Assembly: GCA_036494675.1 (NCBI GenBank)
Contig: DASXOA010000435.1
Coordinates: 1-64,000, forward strand
Direction of reading: 5' to 3'
DNA from: Rugosimonospora sp036494675
Lineage (GTDB): Bacteria > Actinomycetota > Actinomycetes > Mycobacteriales > Micromonosporaceae
DNA length: 64,000 bases
Shown here: positions 50,579 through 59,392 of the stretch, piece by piece
Numbering within the stretch: the first letter of the stretch is position 1
How the letters are laid out: each line of letters begins with the position of its first letter
The notes under the pieces: model-generated
The model's input: the letters and a program-made list of their open reading frames with translations, nothing else
Database searches by the model: none
Told to the model about the DNA's origin: nothing
Position numbers and translations under genes: made by a program

Positions 50579-51355
50579 TCAACGCTCCGATCCGGCCGGT
50601 ACCCGGCCCCGGGACAGCCCGTTGCCCACCAGGTAGTCGTAGCTCTGGCGGAGCGCCTCGAACATGTCCATCCGGGACCGGTCCAGCTCGACAATGTGCC
50701 AGCGCACGGATTCGCTCGCGCCCAGCGCGGCGGGGATGTCCACCCGGCCCTGGCCGACCGGCACCATGTAATCCTCGCCGGTCTGCGCCGGCCCGTCCTT
50801 CACGTGCAGGAACCTGACCCGTTCGCCGAGGCCGCGGATGACCGCCGCCGGGTCGGCGCCGCCGAGCTGCGCCCAGTACATGTCCAGCTCGATGACGACC
50901 CTCGGGTCGAGCAGGTCGAGCAGCAGGTGGTAGGCCGGCCGCCCGTCGAAGACGTTGGCGAACTCGGCGAAGTGGTTGTGGTACCCGATGGTCATGCCGT
51001 ATCCGGCGGCACGCTCTGCCCCCTCGTTGATCCGTTCGACTCCCCGGGCGATCGCGTCCGGGCTGTCGAACTCCTCGCGTTCGAGGCTCCACACCAGGGT
51101 CGTGGCGCCCAGTTCCGCGTTCTCGTCGAGGATCCGGGCGGCGTCGGGTCCGGCCGGGAACGGCGCGTGCGCGCTGGACAGCGTCATGCCCAGCGAGTCG
51201 AGCAGGTCCCGTACCCGGGCCGGACTGCGCCCGTGCAGGCCGAGCGGTTCGACCGCGAGATAGCCGAGCCCGCTGATCCTGGTCAGTACGCCCTCGAAAT
51301 CCGTGGCGGCCAGTTCGTGGAACGTCCACAGCTGGGCGGCGATGCCAGGCGGCAT
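50579..51355 (-). CDS. Sugar phosphate isomerase/epimerase (AP-endonuclease-2 TIM barrel) 2
   Basis: The 258-residue TIM barrel has the same metal-site layout as the 45740 protein: TIGYHNHFAEF, VIELDMYWAQLGGADP, HVKDGPA and a late HIVELD. The two are paralogues within one island. ATG 51355 is used; an in-frame GTG at 51367 would add four residues. It is 13 bp downstream of the ThuA gene, consistent with an operon. Confidence 0.85.
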   Translation of the reverse strand: MPPGIAAQLWTFHELAATDFEGVLTRISGLGYLAVEPLGLHGRSPARVRDLLDSLGMTLSSAHAPFPAGPDAARILDENAELGATTLVWSLEREEFDSPDAIARGVERINEGAERAAGYGMTIGYHNHFAEFANVFDGRPAYHLLLDLLDPRVVIELDMYWAQLGGADPAAVIRGLGERVRFLHVKDGPAQTGEDYMVPVGQGRVDIPAALGASESVRWHIVELDRSRMDMFEALRQSYDYLVGNGLSRGRVPAGSER

Positions 51356-51368
51356 GGGGGTTCCCACC

Positions 51369-52049
51369 TCACTTCTGATCGGACTTGCCGGCCCAGGCGA
51401 GCGCCTGGCGGACGATGTGCCGGAACGGCGGCTGGCCCCAGGCGCGCATGTCGTGGCCGAGAGCGAAGTAGCACACCCGCCCCTCGCCCACCTCCCGCAC
51501 GTACAGCACCGGAATCACGCGGCCGTCGGCACGCTCGCGCTCGGCGAGGACGCGCACGTCGCCGTCGGCGAACTCGAACTCGTAGTACTCGTCGAACAGC
51601 GCGAAGTCCGTGACGCCGTCGGTGACGGGGTGCCCGCCGGCCACGCGTACCTCGAAGTGCCCCTCGTGGTGCCCGGGGCCGTGCGACAGGTACCGGTTGC
51701 CCAGCAGCTCGTACATGGGACGGTCGGCGGGATCCAGTCGACCCTCGACGGTACCCAGCACGTTGGAGGCGTGGATGGCCACCACCCCCTTGCCCGCGGC
51801 CACGAGCGCGGCGAGTGCGCGCTGCTGCGCGGTGGAGAACTGGCCGCCGGACGTGTAGAGCAGGTAGACGTCGGCATCGGCGGTGAGCGGGGTCGGGTCG
51901 ATGAAGCGCTGCATGCCGGCCGCCCGGCCGGTGATGAATCCCGCCTCGGTGCCCAGGGACTGGAACACCGAGGCCGCGCTGATCAGGTCGTGGTGGATGT
52001 CGTCGCCGTTGACGATGGCCAGGGCTCGCTTCGCCCCGTCGGTTCTCAC
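51369..52049 (-). CDS. ThuA-like (glutamine-amidotransferase-fold) protein
   Basis: The 226-residue protein matches the ThuA family: GDDIHHDLI at the start, VYLLYTSGGQF, GKGVVAIHASN with the conserved HxS/HA motif, a GHHEGHFEVRV segment and VCYFALGHDMRAW near the end. ThuA proteins act with ThuB-type dehydrogenases on keto-sugars in trehalose and related disaccharide catabolism. GTG 52049 is the best-placed start. It follows the binding-protein gene by 122 bp. Confidence 0.82.
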   Translation of the reverse strand: MRTDGAKRALAIVNGDDIHHDLISAASVFQSLGTEAGFITGRAAGMQRFIDPTPLTADADVYLLYTSGGQFSTAQQRALAALVAAGKGVVAIHASNVLGTVEGRLDPADRPMYELLGNRYLSHGPGHHEGHFEVRVAGGHPVTDGVTDFALFDEYYEFEFADGDVRVLAERERADGRVIPVLYVREVGEGRVCYFALGHDMRAWGQPPFRHIVRQALAWAGKSDQK

Positions 52050-52171
52050 GATGGTGCCCCACTCGATTGTGGTGTCGGACTGGATCGGGATGGTGCCGCG
52101 CGGTCCGGCCCCGGTGCTCGGCCGGACCGCGCGGCCGCGGACCGCATCGCCGGACCGCGCGGCGAAGCGCG

Positions 52172-53824
52172 CTACTTGCCGGTCGGCTTGAGTTCCAGCG
52201 CGACGACCTCGTTCGGGTCCGACGTCCAGTACGGGTTCGCGTCGGTCGGGAACCCGGTCACCTTGGTGTCGTTCCAGTTCCCGTAGCCCTGGTAGTAACT
52301 CAGCACGATCCACGGGACGCCCTCGACGAACCGGCCCTCCAGCCCGGCGATGGCCGCGTTGCGCTGCGCGTCCGTGGTGGCCGAGATGTAGTCGCTGAAG
52401 TACTGCGAGGTTTCCGGGTCCTGCCAGCGTTCGATGTTCTCGTCGGTCACGATCGGCTGACCGATCGGCAGCGAGTACTTCGGGTTCATCCACGCGTCGT
52501 AGAGCCCGTACGCGGTCTGGAACTCGGCGATCGGGTACCCGATGGTGGCCTGGTAGTCACCCTTCTGGGTGAGCGGGTTGATGGCGTCGGTCGACACGCC
52601 GTTCACGCTCACCTTGATGCCCACCTGCTTCAGGTTCGCCTCGATGACCTGCGCCGCGCCCACCTGCTCGGTGAACGCCGACGGGATCGTGATGGTGAAC
52701 GCCAGTTGCTTGCCGCCCTTGGTGAAGTACCCGTCGGCACCCATCGTGTACCCGTCCGCCTGCAGCACCTGCTTGGCGGTGTTGATGTCGTAGGTGTACT
52801 TCAGGTCCTTGTACTGCGACGCGATCGAGCTGTCGAACAGCGGCAGCGGCAGCCCGACCGGGTTCGTCGCGGGCGGCCGGTTGGCCGAGGACGCCACCTG
52901 GGTGCGGTTGATGCCGTCGCTGACGGCCTTGCGCACCTGCAGGTCGTTGAACGGTGCTGCGGCGTCGTTCGTGATCAGCCCATCCGCGCCGATGACCGGC
53001 CAGAAGTGCTGGAACTGCTTGCCCTTGGCGGTGAACGTCTGGTCCACGTTGGCGATGTACGTGCTGGACCAGTCGACGTCACCCTGCACCAGTGCGGAGG
53101 CCACCGACGTGTTGTCCTTGTATCCGATGAAGCGCAGCCCACCGATCGCCGGCTTGCCGGCCTGCCAGTAGTTCGGGTTCTTCACCAGCTCGTACCCCTG
53201 CGGGGTGAAGCTCTTCGCGTCGAGCGTGAACGGTCCGGTGCCGACCGGGTTCGCGTCCTTGTAGTTGACCGGGTCGGACACCTTGGACCACAGGTGCTGG
53301 GGCACGATCTCCAGCTGTACCAGGGTGTCGAAGAACGGCCGGGAGTTCTGGTCGAACGTCATCACCACGGTGTTGTCGCCCTGCGCCTCGATCGAGCTGA
53401 ACTCGATGCCGGTGAGGTTCAACGCCGAGTTCTTCTTGATGAGGTTGTAGGTGAACACCACGTCGGCGCTCGTGAACGGCTGGCCGTCCGTCCACTTGAC
53501 ACCCTTGCGCAGCTGGAGGGTCAGCGTCTTGCTGTCCGTCGACCACGTCCACGACTCGGCGAGCCACGGCTTGTACGACTCGGCCGCCACCCGGGAAACC
53601 TGTACCAGCGGCTCGTAGATCTCGAACTTCGAACCGGCCGCGTACGCGGTGGTCGGCAGGTACGGGTTGAACACCTGCTGCACGGGGTCGCCGCTGTAGG
53701 CGACGTTGAGAATCGGCGCGCCGTTGTTGGACGCCGACACGCTTCCGGTGCAGGCGGCGCACAGCGAGGCCGCCAGCACGGCCACGCCGGCCAGCGCGAG
53801 CATCCGCGCTCTCATGAATGGCAT
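52172..53824 (-). CDS. ABC transporter substrate-binding lipoprotein, peptide/nickel (SBP family 5) type
   Basis: The 550-residue lipoprotein has the signal MRARMLALAGVAVLAASLCA before the lipobox cysteine and the family 5 pattern YEPLVQVS, LRKGVKWTDGQPFTSADVVF, GTGPFTL and FHFWP-like ligand walls. Family 5 proteins bind oligopeptides but in several lineages bind oligosaccharides; the surrounding sugar genes favour the latter. ATG 53824 follows AAGGA; ATG 53815 is an alternative. It is the fourth gene of DppB-DppCD-DppF-SBP. Confidence 0.88.
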   Translation of the reverse strand: MPFMRARMLALAGVAVLAASLCAACTGSVSASNNGAPILNVAYSGDPVQQVFNPYLPTTAYAAGSKFEIYEPLVQVSRVAAESYKPWLAESWTWSTDSKTLTLQLRKGVKWTDGQPFTSADVVFTYNLIKKNSALNLTGIEFSSIEAQGDNTVVMTFDQNSRPFFDTLVQLEIVPQHLWSKVSDPVNYKDANPVGTGPFTLDAKSFTPQGYELVKNPNYWQAGKPAIGGLRFIGYKDNTSVASALVQGDVDWSSTYIANVDQTFTAKGKQFQHFWPVIGADGLITNDAAAPFNDLQVRKAVSDGINRTQVASSANRPPATNPVGLPLPLFDSSIASQYKDLKYTYDINTAKQVLQADGYTMGADGYFTKGGKQLAFTITIPSAFTEQVGAAQVIEANLKQVGIKVSVNGVSTDAINPLTQKGDYQATIGYPIAEFQTAYGLYDAWMNPKYSLPIGQPIVTDENIERWQDPETSQYFSDYISATTDAQRNAAIAGLEGRFVEGVPWIVLSYYQGYGNWNDTKVTGFPTDANPYWTSDPNEVVALELKPTGK

Positions 53825-53867
53825 CTGCGCATTCCTTCCGTGGAGGTTGAGGGGTTGGCGCTTCGGT

Positions 53868-54956
53868 TCACTGCGGGGTCGCGGATCGGTGCACCGCTGG
53901 GACGGCGGCGGCCGGCCCGCTCGGGTCCTGCTGGTGCAGCCAGCACCGTGCCCAGTGCCCGTCGCCCAGGTCGAACCGGGGCGGCGCCTCGGCGGCACAC
54001 CGGGGCATGGCGAACGGGCAGCGGGGATGGAAGCGGCAGCCGGCCGGCGGGGCGATGAGGCTGGGCGGCGCGGCGTTGTCCGCCGGCCGTGGCGCGTCGG
54101 TGTCCCGGTCCGGATCGGGCGCGGACGCGATGAGCAGTTGCGTGTACGGGTGCGCCGCGTGCTGGGTGACCGTCTCGGCCGGGCCACCCTCGACGAGCTG
54201 CCCGGCGTACATGACGGTGGCCGTGTCGGCGAAGTAGCGGGCGGAGGCGATGTCGTGGGTGATGTACAGCAGCGCCAGGTTCCGTTCGGTGACCAGCAGC
54301 GCGAGCAGGTTGAGCACGCCCAGCCGGATGGACACGTCGAGCATGGAGACGGGCTCGTCGGCCAGCAGCACGGCCGGGTCCGCCGCCAGCGCGCGGGCGA
54401 TGGAGATGCGCTGGCGCTGTCCCCCGGACAGCTCGTGCGGGTACTTCGCGGTGAACTGCCGGGCGGGCGCGAGCCGCACCTCGGCCAGCAGTGCGGCCAT
54501 CCGCTCGTCCACCTGCGCCGAGGACAGCCCGCGGTGGTGGATGCGCAGCACCCGACCCAGGTGATAGGCGATGGTGTGCACCGGGTTGAACGACCCGAAC
54601 GGGTCCTGGAGGATCAGCTGCACGGCACCGACGTACGCGCGCAGCCGCCGGCCGCCCGAGACCCGCACCGCCTTGCCGCGCAGCCGGATCTCCCCGGACG
54701 TCGGCTGGTAGAGCTGGGCGAGCAGCCTGGCCACCGTGGACTTGCCGGAGCCCGACTCACCGATCACGGCGGTGACCTGACCGGAGTACAGCTTCAGGTC
54801 GACACCCTCGACCGCGTGCACCACCCGGCGGCGGCGGTCGCGCAACCGGCGCCGTACCGCGAAGTGCTTGGTGACGCCGACCATTTCGAGTACCGGCTCG
54901 TTCGGCCGCGCGGCCGGTCCGGATGCGGGCTCGACCGCACTGTCTACTGTGGACAT
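53868..54956 (-). CDS. ABC transporter ATP-binding protein, DppF/OppF type
   Basis: The 362-residue ATPase has Walker A GESGSGKST, the QDPFGSFNPVHTI Q-loop, signature LSGGQRQRIS, Walker B VLLADEPVSMLD, H-loop LYITHD and the C-terminal oligopeptide-transporter cysteine motif CRFHPRCPFAMPRC. It pairs with the ATPase half of the adjacent DppC-DppD fusion, whose stop is 4 bp upstream of this start. Confidence 0.92.
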   Translation of the reverse strand: MSTVDSAVEPASGPAARPNEPVLEMVGVTKHFAVRRRLRDRRRRVVHAVEGVDLKLYSGQVTAVIGESGSGKSTVARLLAQLYQPTSGEIRLRGKAVRVSGGRRLRAYVGAVQLILQDPFGSFNPVHTIAYHLGRVLRIHHRGLSSAQVDERMAALLAEVRLAPARQFTAKYPHELSGGQRQRISIARALAADPAVLLADEPVSMLDVSIRLGVLNLLALLVTERNLALLYITHDIASARYFADTATVMYAGQLVEGGPAETVTQHAAHPYTQLLIASAPDPDRDTDAPRPADNAAPPSLIAPPAGCRFHPRCPFAMPRCAAEAPPRFDLGDGHWARCWLHQQDPSGPAAAVPAVHRSATPQ

Positions 54957-54960
54957 GACG

Positions 54961-57081
54961 TCAGCTCCTGTCTGCCCCGGCCGCGGCCACCGGTTCGGTC
55001 TTCTCGTAGAGCAGGCACGCCACCCGGGCGCGCTCGTGCCCGTCCGTCGAGCGCAGTGGCAGCAGGACCGGCTCGCGCACCCGGCAGTCTTCGGTGACCG
55101 CCGGGCAGCGCGGGTTGAAGGAGCAACCGGCGGGCAGCGCGTGCAGGTCGGGGGGCGAACCGACGATCCCGGTCAGCGCCCGCTTCGGCCCGGACAGCGT
55201 GGGGAACGAGCCGATCAGGCCCCGGCTGTACGGGTGGCTCGGCGCGCGGTAGAAGTCCCGGGCGCTGGCCTGCTCGACGATCCGGCCGGCGTACATGATG
55301 GCGATCTCGTCGGCCAGTTCGATGAGCATGGACAGGTCGTGGGTGATGAAGATGACGGAGAAGCCCAGCCGGTCCTTCAACTCCATGATCTGGTCGATGA
55401 TCTGGCGCTGGATCACCACGTCGAGCGCGGTGGTCGGCTCGTCCATGACGATGATCTCCGGATTCAGCGCCAGCGCGATGGCGATCATCACGCGCTGGCG
55501 CATGCCACCGGACAGTTCGTGCGGGTACGCGGTGGCCCGGTCGGTGGAGATGCCGACCATCGTCAGCAGTTCGGCGACCCGCCCCCGGCGCTGCCGCTCC
55601 GTCATCGACGGGCGGTGGGCGGCGAGCGCGTCCTCGATCTGCGCGCCGACCTTCAGGATCGGGTTCAGCGCGTTCATCGCCGACTGGAAGACGATGGACA
55701 GTTCCTCCCACCGGAAGTCGGTCAGCTCCCGCTCGGACATGCGCAGGATGTCGGTGCGGGTACCGTCGGCGGCGGTGTAGAGGATCTGCCCGGTGGGGAT
55801 CTCGGCGGCCGACTCGTGCAGCCGGGTGATGGCGTACGCCAGCGTCGACTTGCCCGATCCGGACTCGCCGGCGATGCCGAGTACGGTGCCCCGCCGCAGC
55901 GCCAGGGACACGCCGTCCACCGCCCGTACCGTCGTGTTCGCGGTCACGTAGTCGACGCGCAGATCCTTGATTTCCAGCACGATGTCGTCGCGCCCGGCGG
56001 CGCTGCCGCCGGCGTCGGCAGCGGCCGGCACGGACACAGCCGGCGCGGACACAGCCGGCGCGGACACAGCCCGCGCGGCGGACGGAGCCGGCACCACAGG
56101 CGGCACCGGGCCGCGGGCGCGGGACGCCCGGTCGGCCCGCGCGCGTTTCCTGGCCCGCTTCGTCGCGATGCCCGCCGAGCGAAGCCGGGGATTGATGAAC
56201 TCGTCGATGCCGAAGTTCATCAGCGACAGTCCGGTGCCGATCAGCGCGATGCTCAGGCCCGGCGGGACGAACCACCACCAGGCCCCGTAGCTCAGCGCGT
56301 TCTGGGCCTGCGCCCAGTACAGGATGACGCCCCACGACCATTCGGTGACGCTGGTCAGGCCGAGGAAGGCGAGCGAGGCCTGGGTGAGGATCGCGCCGAT
56401 CACGGTGGACAGGAAGGTGGCCGCGACGATCGCGGTCTCGTTGGGCAGGATCTCCCGGAAGATGATCCGGAAGGTGCTCTCCCCCGACGCGCGCGCCGCC
56501 TCCACGAAGTCCCGCTTGCGCAGCGAGAGGGTCTGTGCGCGCAGCACCCGGGCGCCCCAGGCCCAGGCGGTCACCGCGATCACGATGACGATGGCGAGTT
56601 CCCCGGCGTTGGGCATCGTGCCGGTCAGGATGACCACCAGCGGCAGCCCGGGAATCACCAGGAAGATGTTGGTGATCAGCGACAGCACCTCGTCGGACAC
56701 CCCGCCGAGGTAGCCGGCGGTGAGCCCGACCACGAGCGAGAGGACGGTCGCGAGGATCGCCGCGACGAAGCCGACCACCATCGACACCCGGGTGCCGTAG
56801 ACCATCTCCGAGAAGATGTCCTGCCCGTTGTGGGAGGTGCCGAGCAGGTGGTGCGCGGACGGCCCCTGGAGGACGTCGTTGCTGACCGCGGACGGGTCGG
56901 TCGACACGAGTATCGGCCCGAAGATCGCGACCAGCGTGAACGCCAGCACGATCACCAGTCCGACCATGACCTTCACCGACCGCAGGCCGCGCAGAGCGCC
57001 GAACCGGGCCGCGCGCACCTGGTCGGCCGCGGCCTCGGTGGGTTGCCGCGCGGCGTCGTGCTCGAGGGTGCCGGTGGTCAT
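54961..57081 (-). CDS. Fused DppC permease-DppD ATPase
   Basis: The 706-residue protein joins a DppC membrane domain (residues 1-305; six helices, EAA loop FVEAARASGESTFRIIF) and a DppD ATPase (about 366-706; Walker A GESGSGKS, signature LSGGMRQRVM, Walker B IIVMDEPTTALD, cysteine motif CSFNPRCPAVTEDC). The linker (306-365) is basic, then a Val-Ser-Ala-Pro-Ala repeat encoded by 15-bp units. Such permease-ATPase fusion is unusual for family 5 transporters. Start and upstream stop overlap as TGATG. Confidence 0.9.
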   Translation of the reverse strand: MTTGTLEHDAARQPTEAAADQVRAARFGALRGLRSVKVMVGLVIVLAFTLVAIFGPILVSTDPSAVSNDVLQGPSAHHLLGTSHNGQDIFSEMVYGTRVSMVVGFVAAILATVLSLVVGLTAGYLGGVSDEVLSLITNIFLVIPGLPLVVILTGTMPNAGELAIVIVIAVTAWAWGARVLRAQTLSLRKRDFVEAARASGESTFRIIFREILPNETAIVAATFLSTVIGAILTQASLAFLGLTSVTEWSWGVILYWAQAQNALSYGAWWWFVPPGLSIALIGTGLSLMNFGIDEFINPRLRSAGIATKRARKRARADRASRARGPVPPVVPAPSAARAVSAPAVSAPAVSVPAAADAGGSAAGRDDIVLEIKDLRVDYVTANTTVRAVDGVSLALRRGTVLGIAGESGSGKSTLAYAITRLHESAAEIPTGQILYTAADGTRTDILRMSERELTDFRWEELSIVFQSAMNALNPILKVGAQIEDALAAHRPSMTERQRRGRVAELLTMVGISTDRATAYPHELSGGMRQRVMIAIALALNPEIIVMDEPTTALDVVIQRQIIDQIMELKDRLGFSVIFITHDLSMLIELADEIAIMYAGRIVEQASARDFYRAPSHPYSRGLIGSFPTLSGPKRALTGIVGSPPDLHALPAGCSFNPRCPAVTEDCRVREPVLLPLRSTDGHERARVACLLYEKTEPVAAAGADRS
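56031..56075. repeat. 15-bp coding repeat in the DppC-DppD linker
   Basis: Three units of CGGACACAGCCGGCG (56031, 56046, 56061) encode the repeated Val-Ser-Ala-Pro-Ala linker between permease and ATPase. Confidence 0.85.
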
Positions 57082-58058
57082 CAGGCCGCCCGCCTTGTCC
57101 GTGGGTCGAGGAGCACGTACACGAGGTCGGCGATGAGGTTCGCGCCGAGGACCGCGATCGTGATGATGAAGAAGATCCCCTGCATCAGCGGGTAGTCCTG
57201 GCCGCCGATCGCCTGGAACAGGGTGTAGCCGATGCCGGGGTAGTTGAAGACGACCTCGGTGATGATCGAGCCGCCGACGATGAACCCCATCGACAACGCG
57301 AAGCCGGCCAGCGACGGCAGCACCGCGTTGCGTCCGGCGTACGAGTTCATCACCCGCCGCCGGGACAGCCCCTTCGCCTTGGCCAGCAACACGTAGTCCT
57401 CGGCCAGGGTGGTGATCATCATGTTGCGCATGCTCAGCAGCCAGTACCCGACCGACGACACGACGATGGTCAGCGCGGGCAGCATCGCGTGTTCCAGCAC
57501 GTTGTCGATGAACGGGAAGTTCAGGCCCTCCTCGACGCCCGGCGTGTACCCGCCGGCGAGCGGGAACCAGCGCAGTTCGATGGCGAAGAGGTAGACCGCG
57601 ATCAGGCCGAACCAGAAGTACGGCACGGAGGTGAGGAACGTGCTGACCGGGATGAGGCTGTCCACCCAGCCGCCGCGCTTCCAGCCCGCGACCGTGCCGA
57701 GCAGGGTACCGATGAGGAAGCTCAGGATCGTGCAGGCGCCGATGAGGCCCAGCGTCCAGGGCAGGCCCTGACCGATGATCGTGGTGACCTTGGTCGGGTA
57801 GTTGGTGAACGAGACGCCGAAGTCGCCGTGCAGCAGCCGGCGCCAGTAGTCGACGTACTGACCCCACAGGCCCTCGTCGGTCTGGCCGTACAGCGCGCGG
57901 AGCGCGAAGACCGCCTGCGGGTCCAGCTTGCCCTGGAACCGTTGCAGCATCCGCGACACCGGGTCGCCCGGGATCATCCTGGGCAGCAGGAAGTTCAGGC
58001 TGAGCGCGGCGAAGGCGGTCACCAGATAGAAGAAGGCTCGTCTCAACAGAAGCGTCAT
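57081..58058 (-). CDS. ABC transporter permease, DppB type
   Basis: The 325-residue permease has six helices, the N-terminal FLLPRMIPGDPVSRML motif after helix 1 and the EAA-type loop EDYVLLAKAKGLSRRRVM. ATG 58058 follows GGGAG by 5 nt. It is the first gene of the leftward operon DppB-DppCD-DppF-SBP-ThuA-isomerase-epimerase-GntR 2, with a good promoter upstream. Confidence 0.92.
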   Translation of the reverse strand: MTLLLRRAFFYLVTAFAALSLNFLLPRMIPGDPVSRMLQRFQGKLDPQAVFALRALYGQTDEGLWGQYVDYWRRLLHGDFGVSFTNYPTKVTTIIGQGLPWTLGLIGACTILSFLIGTLLGTVAGWKRGGWVDSLIPVSTFLTSVPYFWFGLIAVYLFAIELRWFPLAGGYTPGVEEGLNFPFIDNVLEHAMLPALTIVVSSVGYWLLSMRNMMITTLAEDYVLLAKAKGLSRRRVMNSYAGRNAVLPSLAGFALSMGFIVGGSIITEVVFNYPGIGYTLFQAIGGQDYPLMQGIFFIITIAVLGANLIADLVYVLLDPRTRRAA

Positions 58059-58127
58059 CCGCACTCCCTGCCAGTGCATGCCAGCCGTCTCACCGGCCGG
58101 CTGCGTCCAGACCTCGACGAAATCACT

Positions 58128-58177
58128 GCATACCAAGAATTGGCCGGAAGGTTACCTCTCCGCATACCACTTGACAA
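58128..58177 (-). promoter_or_regulatory. Promoter of the leftward sugar-transport operon, with direct repeats
   Basis: Reading leftward, TTGTCA (58172-58177) and TAACCT (58149-58154) are separated by exactly 17 bp, about 90 bp before the DppB start. GCATACCA occurs on the plus strand at 58128-58135 and 58162-58169, one copy between -35 and -10 and one just downstream, 34 bp apart, as expected of repressor sites. Confidence 0.6.
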
Positions 58178-58357
58178 GACCTTGACGGCCCGGCGACCGC
58201 GCCGTGAGCCCGAGTAATCGCCGAACAGCGTGCGTACGAGCGGCTTCCGGAGCGTGAACCTTCTACAGTCCACAGAGGCCATACGGTATCTTGAGGCATC
58301 ATCGCCGTCAGGTACCGTCGTCGCCCCGCGACGTTCTCCGAAGGGTGCGTGCATCGC

Positions 58358-59302
58358 ATGCGGTTCAGCCAGGTCATCGGCCCCAGAAGCTCCGCGGTCC
58401 TCGACGCGCCGGATCCGTCCCCGACCGCCGACCAGGTGCTCGTCGACGTGCTGGCGTGTGGCGTCTGCACATCCGATCGCCGCGCCTGGCGCGAGCAGGC
58501 GACGCCGGAGCGCCCGATCCGGCTCGGCCACGAAATCGTCGGCAGGATCGTCGAGGTCGGCTCGGCCGAGCACGGGTGGCGCGCCGGCGACACGGTCACC
58601 GGGCTCGGTGGCGACGGCTTCGCGACGCGGGCGCTGCTGGACGCGCGCACGATCCTGCCGGTACCCGCGGGCATCCCGCCGGAACTGTCGCTCGGTGAGC
58701 CACTGGCCGTGCTGGTCGAGGCGCTCGGCCGTACCGGGATCCGACCCGGCGACCGGGTCGCGATCGTCGGGCTCGGTTTCATGGGGCTGGCGCTGGTCCA
58801 GCTGACCCGGCAACTGCTGCCCGCCACGATCGTCGGCATCGACCCGGACCCGAACGCGCGGGCGCGCGGTGACCGGGCCGGCTGCGCCGAGACCTTCGCG
58901 CCGGACGACATCCCGCGGCACTATCTCGAAGCCGGCCCGGCGTCCGACGACCGGCGGATGGACGCCGTCCTGGAGGCGGCCGGAGTCGAGAGCGCGCTGC
59001 GGGTGTCGGCCGGACTGGTCAGGCCCCACGGCGTGGTCAACGTCATCGGGTACCACAGCGGCGGCCCGACGCGGCTGGACATGGACCTCTGGTACAAGGG
59101 CGCCACGATCGTCAACGGGTTCTCCCCGCAGCGGCCCCGCGTCGTCGCCGCCATGGCCGCGGGACTCGACCTGATCGCCAAGCGGCAGTTCAGCTTCGTC
59201 CCGCTGGTCACCCACCGGCTGCGTCTCGACCAGGTCGACGAGGCGTTCACGTTGATGGAGCGGCGCGAGCCGGGCTTCGTCAAGTCCGTCATCGTGCCCT
59301 GA
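58358..59302 (+). CDS. Zinc-dependent medium-chain alcohol dehydrogenase
   Basis: The 314-residue protein has catalytic-zinc ligands in ACGVCTSDRRAW (cysteine) and RLGHEIVGRIVEVG (His-Glu), and the coenzyme motif VAIVGLGFMGLALVQL. The four-cysteine structural zinc lobe is absent, as in sorbitol/threonine-type relatives of reduced length. It probably oxidises a polyol or sugar in the same pathway as the divergent operon. ATG 58358 is used; a GTG at 58349 is possible. Confidence 0.85.
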   Translation: MRFSQVIGPRSSAVLDAPDPSPTADQVLVDVLACGVCTSDRRAWREQATPERPIRLGHEIVGRIVEVGSAEHGWRAGDTVTGLGGDGFATRALLDARTILPVPAGIPPELSLGEPLAVLVEALGRTGIRPGDRVAIVGLGFMGLALVQLTRQLLPATIVGIDPDPNARARGDRAGCAETFAPDDIPRHYLEAGPASDDRRMDAVLEAAGVESALRVSAGLVRPHGVVNVIGYHSGGPTRLDMDLWYKGATIVNGFSPQRPRVVAAMAAGLDLIAKRQFSFVPLVTHRLRLDQVDEAFTLMERREPGFVKSVIVP

Positions 59303-59354
59303 CGGGCTCGTCGCCTTCACCGGCGGCGCCGTCGCTTCCGGTGCCTTCGCGCGT

Positions 59355-59392
59355 GCCACGGCGGGCCGGCCGGTGTCAGGACCCGCCGTGGC
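59355..59392. terminator. Bidirectional hairpin terminator
   Basis: Perfect 11-bp arms GCCACGGCGGG (59355) and CCCGCCGTGGC (59382) flank a 16-nt loop between the convergent alcohol dehydrogenase and amine oxidase genes; the loop and right arm overlap the amine oxidase 3' end (stop at 59376). Confidence 0.75.
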
